The notes under the pieces: generated by a model
The model's database searches: none
The model's input: the letters and a program-made list of their open reading frames with translations, nothing else
Told to the model about the DNA's origin: nothing
Assembly: GCA_000507305.1 (NCBI GenBank)
Contig: DF239910.1
Coordinates: forward strand, 1-64,000
Direction of reading: 5' to 3'
From: Breviolum minutum Mf 1.05b.01
Taxonomy: Eukaryota; Sar; Dinophyceae; Suessiales; Symbiodiniaceae
Length of the DNA stretch: 64,000 nucleotides
Program-made: the position numbers and the translations under genes
Shown here: piece after piece, positions 29,035 to 37,989 of the stretch
Layout of the letters: the number at the start of each line of letters is the position of its first letter
Position numbering within the stretch: position 1 is the stretch's first letter

Positions 29035-29244
29035 ATGGTTGGGTAAAGGCAGTGATTTTCGTTTGAGCCTTTGGACTCATTCTTTTGCCCCCAGCTCGAT
29101 GTCGCCTGCAGGTGCCTTTCCCAGAAAAAAAATGGCTGGCCGTCGGGGAAANTTTGGACTCATTCTTTTGCCCCCAGCTCGATGTCGCCTGCAGGTGCCT
29201 TTCCCAGAAAAAAAATGGCTGGCCGTCGGGGAAAAGGGTCATGA
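29035..29244 (+). repeat. Split direct repeat B2, interrupted by N
   Basis: Copy of B1 that reads to 29151, meets a single N at 29152, then repeats 82 bp (29070-29151 equals 29153-29234) before finishing with GGGTCATGA. The doubling around the N looks like an assembly join with unmerged overlap, not biology. Confidence 0.8.
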
Positions 29245-29448
29245 GTGATTTTGACACTTGACTGTTGCATGCATACACCCGATATGTTTTGCCTCGAAAG
29301 GAATCCAACTGCGAATGGTCATGGGCTTGATATAGACAATATAAATCCCAAGCATTTCTTTGATAATTAGCGATCTTTCAGAGAAAAAACAACTATTCGG
29401 AGGTTCTGGGTGCATTCGTCGTATCACTGTTTCATGTACCTGAATCTG

Positions 29449-29552
29449 GGCGGTGGTTTGCAATATTTTTCATTTTCATCCCTTAAATGGGGAAATGATC
29501 CAATTTGATGACCATATTTTTCAGCATGGGGTTGGTGAAAATTCCCACCTGG
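29449..29552. mobile_element. Family D inverted-repeat element
   Basis: GGGCGGTGGTTTGCAATATT at the left, GGTTGGTGAAAATTCCCACC at the right, with the shared interior TGGGGAAATGATCCAATTTG. No ORF. Confidence 0.6.
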
Positions 29553-30075
29553 CGGCCGCGGTGGAATTTTTTGTGCGGCACTTTCACTGCCGAGGTGGTG
29601 GTGGATGTGCGAGGCGAAATACCTCGATTGGAAGACGACGTGAAAAAATGGTCGCAATGGTCGCAACAAGGTCATGGTCCGGGGTTGGATGTTTTTGTTT
29701 TTTTGTTTTATAAGGAGTTATATAGGGCACCATATTTAGTTTTCAGTAGTATATATATATAAATTGGTGATTTTTCAAGAATTTGGCTAATAATTAATAA
29801 TTAGTGGAATAATGCATTTGTTGTTTCATGGTTTCCATCTGCTTGGGCGTTTTGTTGCCATTCCATGCTATCACTGCAATACAAAGGTGTGTTTCACTAT
29901 TCTTCTATAGACATGACCGGAGTTCTCACTCGGCTTCAAAATTCCTTTGCTAACCCGATCGCCAGAGATAGCTTCGAAGTATGGTGACGGGCCTCACAAA
30001 TGGGATTACTCATCAATCCTTAACACTTTGAAGGTCACAGATGGGGTGAAAATCATTCCAACAAGTACGGTGGAT

Positions 30076-30161
30076 AGGAACCCCGCAGTTCCTACTCGTA
30101 TCGATCCTGGTACTTACTAGGAACCCGCAATTCCGACTCGTATCGATCCTGGTACTAATAG
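30076..30161 (+). repeat. Two-unit tandem repeat, about 43 bp
   Basis: AGGAACCC.GCAGTTCC followed by CTCGTATCGATCCTGGTACT occurs twice in tandem with a few substitutions. Confidence 0.8.
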
Positions 30162-30723
30162 GATCTTCTTAAAAGTACCCTGGAGTTGAAATGTGCGGAC
30201 AATTTCGAGGTTCCGGAAAAAAACTCCTCAAACGGCAGTTGTTTGGACATTTCTTACTTCCATAGCTTATCGGAATGCAATATCCATTTGCGAAAGGATC
30301 TTTCCGGCAGTTTCATGGTGAAGGGGGCAAGTTGAGAGATGTTTGGGAGGAAGAAACGAACCCCGAGCAAGCACCGGATTCGGGAGCTTTCACCAATTTG
30401 GCTGTGTTTCAATGAGTATGAACTTTTCAAAATTCACTAAAGATTTTGCTGACTTTTGTCAGGAAAACCTTAGAGAGAAAAAACACATCATTTTAAGGCC
30501 CCCTAACGACACACCCATATGTTTTTTTGCACAAAACTGCGCACTTGATCAGCCCTTGGATCGTTTCGATAGAAACGAAACATCCAAATGAAACAAGCCA
30601 ACGAACCGGTGAACACACAGCATCCTCACATCCTTTTGGCAGAGAGCGACAACAAACGGATGTAATCTAGATTAATCTAGTAAGTCATATGTTTTTAAAC
30701 AAACATACATGCAGTCAGTCCTT

Positions 30724-30822
30724 ATAATTAACATAGCATTTGCCAGGAATGTATCCCACAAGGAAACTTGTCTTCCAATTTGCTGATTTGTGGGGTGCTA
30801 TGTTAGTTTCAATGAGGTCCTA
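30724..30822. mobile_element. Family C inverted-repeat element
   Basis: TAATTAACATAGCATTTGCC at the left is mirrored by GTGCTATGTTAGTTTCAATG at the right. The extreme left end has lost the CCCTGAA part. Confidence 0.55.
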
Positions 30823-31136
30823 TGCATCGTTTCCTTAAAAGTCAAGCACAGAAATTTGGAGGCTTGTCAACTCTCTAATTTGCTCCCGTCATAGAATCAC
30901 CCTTATTCCATACATTGTCTCCAGCATGATTTTTTGGGGCACCAATTTGTTTAAGAAAAACACAACATCCGGTTATATTAATAAGTATATATCATATACT
31001 ATATATAATATATATATATGTATCCTTTGTTTACCCCCCGGGCTTTTAAACCCATGTGGCTTTTTGAAAACTGTGGGTTACCAAACTTCGGGGTTTTTTG
31101 AGGGTCAAACCTTTGGGCCGTTTGATTCGCCACCAG

Positions 31137-31265
31137 GCTCCATGAAATCCTTGCTGCAGCGATTTCATTCCTTTGCTGCTCGCTGGTCGGGAGGTGGGGT
31201 GGTCCAGTGGTGCAACAGTGGTCGATCCGGGGTGGGAAAACGATCCCCAGTTGAGGTTGAGTTTG
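31137..31265 (+). CDS. Exon candidate, 43 codons
   Basis: GCCACCAG on the left and GAGTTTG|GTAGGT on the right bound an open, GC-richer segment: MKSLLQRFHSFAARWSGGG, then VQWCNSGRSGVGKRSPVEVEF. It lies within a longer 140-codon ORF whose upstream half is AT-rich. Unknown function. Confidence 0.3.
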
Positions 31266-31279
31266 GTAGGTTTTTTCTC

Positions 31280-31421
31280 ATAAATAAGCCCAGGTTTTTA
31301 AAAAATCATGCAAACGGTGGTTGCCCCATAAAAAAACGCAGGTTTTAAAATTAATCATCCAAACGGTGGTTGCCCCATAAATAAACGCATGTTTTTGAAA
31401 AAAATCATCCAAACGGTGGTT
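31280..31421 (+). repeat. Three-unit tandem repeat, about 50 bp
   Basis: AAACGGTGGTTGCCCCATAA with an AAACGCAGGTTTT block repeats at about 31312, 31361 and 31411 (the last unit is cut short). It immediately follows an exon candidate's donor-like site. Confidence 0.8.
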
Positions 31422-31424
31422 GGG

Positions 31425-32510
31425 TTGCTTGGGATTTCTGAAGCTGCCTCAACAGTAGAAAACAGATTGATGATTGGGATTTATGGATGTGAAAATGGAG
31501 TCCTATGCAGTCCAAAAATTTAGGGGCGATTTTCAGATGAAGTGAACAAAGATTGTTAACCAAAAATCATGCACTCGCTGAGATGAAAAAGCATATTAGA
31601 GAATCATGGGGATTCTCTGCCTTGTTGGCAACGGATGCAGGATTGCGCACCCAACCTTAAGAGCATGATTCAACCATGTAGGATGAGTATTTCTGGTGCT
31701 TCTTCCAAGGCGAGCGTTTCCTATGTAAAATCCGGTATACTAGACTATACGTACAGGAATTATGCTGGAATTTACTAAACTTTGATGTCGTAAAGTGCTC
31801 ACTTGTTTTGACCATTGCTCGATGTTGAATCTATGGTTGTGCTCCTGTTACAATTCAAAGCTTCATTGGTTTGCCAACGTAACAATCTAGGAATAACACT
31901 GTTGATCCCCAAGTTTCAAATGTTAGATCATGTTCTTTTTTGCGCGATTGTCCAATTGTCCAATTGCATGTTCTTTTGGTACTCCACAATGATGTGCCAA
32001 GTTTTTTTTTGAAATATCTTCAATGAAGACCATAGTTCAGGCTGGTTAAGTTCACTGGTCCACTCTTGTTGGGTGGCAGGGATTGGGGTCACATGAGGAA
32101 TCATCAGAAAGTCCACTCACGTGTCACGCGGTTTACTAAACACCTCAGAGGTGAACCCGATATGAGTTTCTTTTTTTAAGCCATGGCAGTTGAAAAAGAT
32201 AAGAATGATATTTGAGCTCATTATTGCTCATTGGCATCATGGTGCTATTAGGATAAGGAGAATATACTTCCCAAATGAAGAAAGTGAGTGCAACTTTCCA
32301 TGCCGAATTGGTCAGCAACATAAGGACCGTGGCGCCCTATGCCTCACAGCTATCTCACTCACACAAACAACAACCATGATAAACATATACTTACAATATG
32401 AATCGTCATATATTATACGTACTCAGACTATAGTCATAGTTCATATGATGTGAAACCTAGCCTATAAGTTGAACAACTATATATTTCATGACTTTCATAT
32501 TCTTTTTTCA
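31425..32510. other. Non-coding stretch with weak open segments
   Basis: A short open segment near 31550-31660 (includes AEMKKHIRESWGFSALLATD) is protein-like but unsupported by clear splice sites. Nothing else recognised. Confidence 0.35.
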
Positions 32511-32515
32511 CATGA

Positions 32516-32683
32516 CCTCCAACCTCTAAGCCCGTTAGTGGATGCCCAAGATGCCCAAGCTGCCATAACAGGTGCCTGAGATGCCAAGATGCGGAGGAAA
32601 AAAATCCAACGCTGGAACCATCAACTCATAAGCCTTTGGAAGAACATGACATGAAAAACATCTGTGAAAGTTGCCTGGAATGA
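32516..32683 (+). CDS. Cys-cluster exon candidate (possible zinc site)
   Basis: 55 codons open to TGA with no ATG at the start, as expected for a last exon. The peptide begins PTSKPVSG, then a tight Cys cluster CPRCPSCHNRCLRC (spacing C-x2-C-x2-C-x3-C-x2-C), an acidic stretch (QDAEEKNPTLEP) and a final CESC pair. Part of the cluster derives from a short TGCCCAAG repeat, which lowers confidence. No known family. Confidence 0.3.
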   Translation, partial: PPTSKPVSGCPRCPSCHNRCLRCQDAEEKNPTLEPSTHKPLEEHDMKNICESCLE

Positions 32684-32689
32684 TACATC

Positions 32690-33640
32690 CCTCTCAGTCT
32701 TGTTCATGGATAATTATGATCAAATGAAATTTGGTTAGTCGTGTTAGTATATGTTTTGATAATTTTTTAGGATGCACATCCCCACAACTCATGAAACCTC
32801 AAAACTGACTGCTTTGAGGACACTTTGTGCTCCCGGAAAAAAATGGGTCAAAGGTTTTTGAATGGAGTTTTTTATTTTGCTGATTCTTCAAGATCTCTGG
32901 TGTTTCCTTCTTTTGAAGCTCTGTTTTTTTTTTGATTTGTTTTGGATGAGTTTTGGAAATCGACAATCAACCAAGCGAGTGGTTGGTTTCTTCGATATAC
33001 GGGTCGGAACCTTTTTTTGGTGAAAGAAAACGAGAAAACCCCCGAAGTGTTTCAGTTTTAATTCCTGTTTGTTTTGCAAAGGGTTAGTAGAATGCTTGTT
33101 GGCAGTTTGTTTGGGCACAGAGTTTCAAGTTGACGTTTGTTGTTTATGCAATCCTTTCCAGTGGGAGAAACAAAAAATCAGAGTCTGTAACCGGGGTACT
33201 CTGTTCTTCCCAGGAAAAGCAGGGCACTGATTACTGTATAATTAACCACCAGCTAGTCACAGCTAGTCCTGTAGGTCAGGTCCTGTAGTCCAGTTGTGCT
33301 TGTTTTTGAATCATAGAACAGCTGAGATATGGCAGAAAAAAGTTCCATAAAACTCACAGCTAAATCATACCTCGTTGAAGAAATGTCGTGATTGGAAGTC
33401 TATCAGACAGATCTTGACCAGTTGATGAAGATGTAACTCAGCCCACCCGTGATTCCCTTAAAGGTCACTCAACTTTCCTGCAGCCATCGGCGGATTTAAA
33501 ACACAGACTCAGACTCCCGTGCAGAGACATACACGACAGTCAGTGTAGAAGTGCAAAAGCAAGGGCAAAGCAATGAGAAGCAGGAAAGAAGCAGCAGTGC
33601 AAGATTTTTTTACCCCAGCATCTAGATTGAAGATTGTGAC
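32690..33640. other. Non-coding stretch
   Basis: Nothing recognised beyond a weak open segment at 33434-33571 on +. Confidence 0.4.
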
Positions 33641-33722
33641 AGCATGTGACAGTCATTCTTTGTTGGTCTTTAATATGTGATCAGGATCACTTTGAGAAAT
33701 TCTTCGCCCTTGTCGGGAGCCA

Positions 33723-33908
33723 GTGCAGCATTTCCTGCCTTTTAATCCCTGCAACAGTGATTTGCGTGTTGCAGGAAGGGTGCTGCACTCAGAGGGGAGA
33801 ACAGAACAGAGAGAAAAGGCTGATCTTCAACAAAACGATACAACCTTACTACCAATCTCACCAGAAGTAATTCCGGGCTGCCACAACATCCTAGCCTCAC
33901 GACATTGA
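33723..33908 (+). CDS. ORF of unknown function
   Basis: 61 codons, ATG to TGA. Polar and charged (GRVLHSEGRTEQREKADLQQ, then NDTTLLPISPEVIPGC). A CCCTGCAACAG acceptor-like site lies inside at about 33757. The minus strand is open too. Weak support. Confidence 0.2.
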   Translation: MQHFLPFNPCNSDLRVAGRVLHSEGRTEQREKADLQQNDTTLLPISPEVIPGCHNILASRH

Positions 33909-34904
33909 CACGAACTAAATGATGGTTTAAGAGCTTTGAATCGAAGGAATCTTCCCAACATGGACGATATAAAGATTGAAGACTTTCTAGATAGCTCAAC
34001 TATGATGGATCGTGGCACTCTAAATTAGTTACAAAAAAGCTCTGTGTCAAAAGTACCAGGACCCTGGGAAGACGATAGATTTGGTACCAGGTAAAAAACA
34101 GACCATTGCCCGGTGAGAAGGTGGTAATACCAAATCCATGTTTCTGTCGTGGGTAGCCGGGTAGCTTTGTTGGGGGGGTACGAAAAAGGTTTGTCACAAC
34201 TCACGTTTTGAGGTGTCACATCTTCCAAAACCACATAAACTCTGGGCTGTAACAAATTACCATTGGCTTAGCTTATGGCTTCAATTTTGCCATGACCTAA
34301 TCGAAACAGCTTTAAATGTTTTTTGTAATCAACTTCACCGAGTTTTGGAAAAAATACATTACATGACACGTTTATTGGGAGGACAATTTCAAACCGATGA
34401 ACCAAATCCCCGGTCTTAGGGTCCATATGCTCAGATATCATCATTGAATCTGAGCGACCTCTTGGAGTGTCTCTGTTGGGTGCACTTTTGTTCCGCCTAA
34501 AAAATGGGGGGGGTGTACAGTACCTTGTTTCATTGAAGAATCCCAACTTATTCCAAGGTTTTTTTTTGGAAGGAAGTTGATGAAGACTTAATTTTGGATG
34601 AAGAGATTTATTGATCAATGAATGGTGACAGCTACACTCTATATATGAATCTACTGTGAAGATGATCGAAGCAAGATGTAGCGTGCTGGAATACCATGAT
34701 TCTGATTCTGACCCACCTCCAAAAATCACAAACAATTGATGTAAATAGATCGATTGAATGACATCAATCAATTTTTGCAAGGCATGTTAGCTTGATTGCT
34801 TCGTTTTGGTCCAACATGTTTTCTTTGTAGATTTACACCATCCTTCAAGTCTCGGTTTCCGGTTGGGGTCGGCCCATCCATCAGTTTTCTCAGGTCGGAG
34901 TCAT

Positions 34905-34978
34905 GGCGAAACCTATTTCGCCTGTGAAGGCGGCCTTGGTTGATTTATGTCGTTTTTGGGATCCAAATCCCAAAAACG
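34905..34978. repeat. Two adjacent short hairpins
   Basis: GGCGAA / TTCGCC (34905-34922), then CGTTTTTGGGAT / ATCCCAAAAACG with a CCAA loop (34951-34978). The second is a perfect 12-bp stem. Confidence 0.7.
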
Positions 34979-35195
34979 CCTTCGTTTATATATATATATA
35001 TTAAATCCATTATATTTTTTTTTGGTGGGAATCCTTGGTAGTAATGCCTTTGTCAAATCGGAAAAATCCATGTTTTAATCCTGGCAGGATTTTCATTGAA
35101 AAATCCTGGCCCCCATAGGGTGTGAAGGTGAACAGTATCATTGTTGAAGTCTTTTGGTGGGGCAGGACTTAAAGGGTATGATAAATCTCAGATAT

Positions 35196-35233
35196 ATCTT
35201 TCTGCATATATATATATATATATGCAGAAAGAT
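35196..35233. repeat. Perfect 38-bp palindrome with (AT)n core
   Basis: ATCTTTCTGC and its exact complement GCAGAAAGAT flank an 18-bp AT alternation. There is no loop, so it could extrude as a cruciform. Confidence 0.9.
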
Positions 35234-35601
35234 GATGTTATTCTATAATGCTTACACTGTATGGCTTTATGCAGCATGTTTGTAGTTGTTACATAGGGCG
35301 AGGTGGTCATTCTATAGGAGTGTTTTCAAGCCAGAAAGGACAGGTTCAACAACTGGCAGGTCAACCACAGCTCCGTCTTTGAAAATAAATGCACCATGGA
35401 TCCAGCAATTCCTTAGGGTCATTCAAAAGAATACACAAGGACCCCGCAGGTTTAGGTAATCAAGAAATGTACTGAGTTGTTGTATCCACTGTGGAATCTT
35501 GCCAAAGTCTACTGAGGCAAGTGGTCGATATTATCGCTGACACAATGTTTCGACCAACACAATTATATAGTTCCATTTCTTGAATTTGTGAGAGTCATAC
35601 G

Positions 35602-35615
35602 GGTTGTGGTTGTGG

Positions 35616-35674
<59 letters not shown>
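35602..35674 (+). repeat. (GTT)n microsatellite
   Basis: About 24 GTT triplets with two early GTG interruptions. It sits 20 bases before an exon candidate's acceptor-like site. Confidence 0.95.
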
Positions 35675-35694
35675 CCCACAACTACACCTGCCAG

Positions 35695-35775
35695 GATCAT
35701 GTCCGTCAGAGTGGCAGCAGTGGCAGCAAGGGGCCCTGAGAGGGCTAAAAAAACGCTGGCAAGTGGTGATTTCAG
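35695..35775 (+). CDS. Exon candidate, 27 codons
   Basis: CACCTGCCAG|GATCAT and GATTTCAG|GTGTTT bound a GC-rich open segment (IMSVRVAAVAARGPERAKKT, then LASGDF). Both borders look like canonical splice sites. Too short to assign. Confidence 0.3.
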
Positions 35776-35779
35776 GTGT

Positions 35780-36680
35780 TTTCTTGGCAATGCCTATAAA
35801 TCTGGATGAATGCCAAACCGCATGGGTGGGGTTTTCAACCAGGTTGCGGGTGTACTTTCTAGGAATCTGGTCGCCATTTTCATTGAGGTTTCAAACCGCC
35901 CTGGTGTAGGTAGGGGATTCCTGAATACTCAAAAAATTACAGACAATTCAGGTTCAGAAATTAGAATCAATTGCCCAGATCGTGTCGGAGAGAATCCTGG
36001 CCCAAATCGGATAAATATGGATACAATCCAGGAATCCAATTCAGTGTTTTAAAGTTCGGTCCTTGTACAGGATTTTGTCCACAAACACTGGCAATGAAAA
36101 ACCTGTTTTTAACCAACAGAGAATCTGTATGACAGCTTCTGTCACTGGAGGTGGTGTGGTTTTCTCCCACAAATGGGGTTGGAATGGGGTGGTCCTAATT
36201 TCCCAGAAGAAGTTGGGGTCAAAACGTCCTCATCAGATGTCCCCTTGAACTGTTTCAGTGGCAAATCATCATCCAATGGTCCAATGATCCTAAGCAGCTT
36301 CCAGCATGCTGAGCCAATCAGTTGGGGTTTCGTTTCTTTGTCGCCAACAAAAGGGAGTCATCCTTCTTCATCTTCTTCTTATGAGTTTCCAATTGAATCC
36401 ATGCATTGTATGATTGCAGTTCTATATTTGTTTACATCTATATTGCCATGAGGAAAAAACCATCTATATTTATCCTTATATCAAAAGCATCCAGTGACAT
36501 GTTTGCTGTGAAGACACGCGGGCCATTTAATCCATACTAGTGAAATGGTACACATGTTGCTGGCAAAAAGTTGGCATTTTTTCTGTGACAGCAAAGGATC
36601 CATCAGGCTATGCTGCCAAGCACCAACAAGTCTGAAACTGTGTATCAAAAAAAGAGTGAAGATGATTGAAGTGAAGTACT
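35780..36680. other. Mostly non-coding stretch
   Basis: An open segment at 36173-36451 is Ser-rich and has no domain. Nothing else recognised. Confidence 0.35.
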
Positions 36681-36687
36681 TAAATAT

Positions 36688-36799
36688 ATGGGTGTTGCCG
36701 AAAATAATGGGTACTCGTACCCACAAATCATCCATTTTAATAGGGTTTTCCATTATAAACCATCCATTTTGGGGTATCACTAGTTTTGGAAACATCCAA
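36688..36799. mobile_element. Family B inverted-repeat element
   Basis: ATGGGTGTTGCCGAAAATAA at the left and ACTAGTTTTGGAAACATCC at the right. The interior AAATCATCCATTTTAATAGG and its mirror are well conserved with 17811 and 23012. Confidence 0.7.
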
Positions 36800-36862
36800 A
36801 TATATTTTTGCTTGCCACCTTCAAAACACCTCAAGACACCATGTTGTTGTATCTCCCCTTTA

Positions 36863-37034
36863 AATCAACCACCCAAAAAACGATAAAAAAGGTGCGGTGT
36901 CCGTGGCTGCTGTTGCCTGCGGCATTCTGTTGGCGGGACGTTTGTCCTTGGAGACGTTGATGTGGATGGGTTCTTTGGCAATCTTCAGATGTTGTTGGGA
37001 GGATCTTAGAGGATCAACCCCACAAATCCACTAA
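36863..37034 (+). CDS. Exon candidate, hydrophobic
   Basis: About 56 codons open to TAA without a clear start. The centre is GC-rich and hydrophobic (GAVSVAAVACGILLAGRLSL, then ETLMWMGSLAIF), compatible with a transmembrane helix. Splice borders are unclear. Confidence 0.2.
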
Positions 37035-37184
37035 GAAATTGGTGATTAGAAGCAGTGGTTCTACTCTCAGGGTTTTATATTATTATATACTCGAGTACCA
37101 TAAATCAACAGTTACTTTGAGAGGTGTTTTTTAGACGTCTTTTTGGTTTTGCATGATTTAACTAGAAACCTTTAGATCCAATAT

Positions 37185-37637
37185 TTGTCAATCGACCATT
37201 CCCCCGGTGAAACAATCGACCTATCAACCAAAAAAAACCACAACACATGTGCCAAATCGAAGACGGGCGTATCAAGTTATGGGGGTAACTTCGATTGGTT
37301 AAACGGAATGCCGTTTTCAGGACCTATGAGACCTTTTAGGGAATCCTCCGGTTTTTTCGATCCTCGTGGCGTTTTTGGGAAAAGAAGCAAGGCGTTAAGC
37401 AGGAATTGCCGTCGTCACTTTTTTTCCCTTAGTGGCCACCTCGACACCTTAAAACTCCAAGGCTGCATTTCCATCTCCCGAAAGACGGCCTTGACCCTGG
37501 CAGCTTTGGCATCATTGAGCTATGCTCCTTGGCATAAATATCAATTAGTTTATTTGGTTGTTGTGGTTGTGGTTGTGGTTGTGGTTGTGGTTGTGGTTGT
37601 TGTGGTTGTTGTGGTTGTTGTTGTTGTTGNGTGTTGT

Positions 37638-37688
<51 letters not shown>

Positions 37689-37696
37689 GGTTGTGG

Positions 37697-37783
<87 letters not shown>

Positions 37784-37862
37784 TCCTTTTCTTATTCTTC
37801 TTGTTGTTGTTGCTGCTGTTGTTGATGATAATGAAGAAGAAGGACCTGTTTCCAGCAACTAG
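37185..37862 (+). CDS. ORF running into a (GTT)n array
   Basis: 225 codons. Residues 1-121 are ordinary (including GNFDWLNGMPFSGPMRPFRE); the rest is encoded by the microsatellite as poly-Val, then poly-Cys across an N. The unique half could be an exon, and the array part is surely not a real protein segment. No domain recognised. Confidence 0.15.
37556..37825 (+). repeat. Long (GTT)n/(GTG)n array with an N
   Basis: About 230 bp of GTT with GTG interruptions, an N at 37630, then a CTT-rich patch and a short TTG/CTG tail. The single N breaks the triplet phase and marks a likely assembly join. Confidence 0.95.
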
Positions 37863-37989
37863 TCCATGAAAGGGGTTGCTTTGCGCAAAACTTTTGGTGT
37901 GTCCCGACTCAAGTTTTCTGCAGGTTGACCTTTCACACCTCCAAGAATCGTGAGCCCTCATCCCCCTTGAAAAACTCGCATCCGTTTGG

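Larger units (their letters stand above)
23569..29244 (+). mobile_element. DIRS/Ngaro-like tyrosine-recombinase retrotransposon with methyltransferase-like domain
   Basis: The ends are defined by repeats: A1 (23569-23644) recurs as A2 (28907-28982), and B1 (28780-28906) recurs as B2 (29035-29244), giving the A1-ORFs-B1-A2-B2 order typical of Ngaro/PAT-type elements. Between them, all on +, lie a Cys-rich membrane ORF, a gag-like protein, a pol N-terminal region, RT and RNase H, a tyrosine-recombinase remnant and a C5-methyltransferase-like domain. There is no aspartic protease or DDE integrase. From memory, this gene set matches a large dinoflagellate element family, and cytosine methyltransferases carried by dinoflagellate retrotransposons have been published. 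Frame breaks and the collapsed recombinase suggest this copy cannot integrate alone. Confidence 0.85.
29245..31130. other. Non-coding stretch
   Basis: Contains a family D element at 29449, a two-unit tandem repeat at 30076 and a family C copy at 30724. Weak open segments near 30343-30591 have no recognisable domain. Confidence 0.45.
33910..35595. other. Non-coding stretch with hairpins and a palindrome
   Basis: Holds two hairpins (34905-34922 and 34951-34978) and a perfect 38-bp palindrome (35196-35233). A 170-codon minus ORF at 34268-34780 has no recognisable motif. Confidence 0.45.

Noticed and set aside
28778-29308. 176-codon minus-strand ORF across the element's 3' end
   Set aside because: Lies in the terminal repeats, includes an X from the N, and is repetitive because B1 and B2 are.
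34268-34780. 170-codon minus-strand ORF
   Set aside because: Low-complexity and AT-rich parts, no recognisable motif.
37545-37961. Poly-Thr/Gln/Asn ORFs over the GTT array on the minus strand
   Set aside because: Microsatellite artefacts; the sequence also contains an N.
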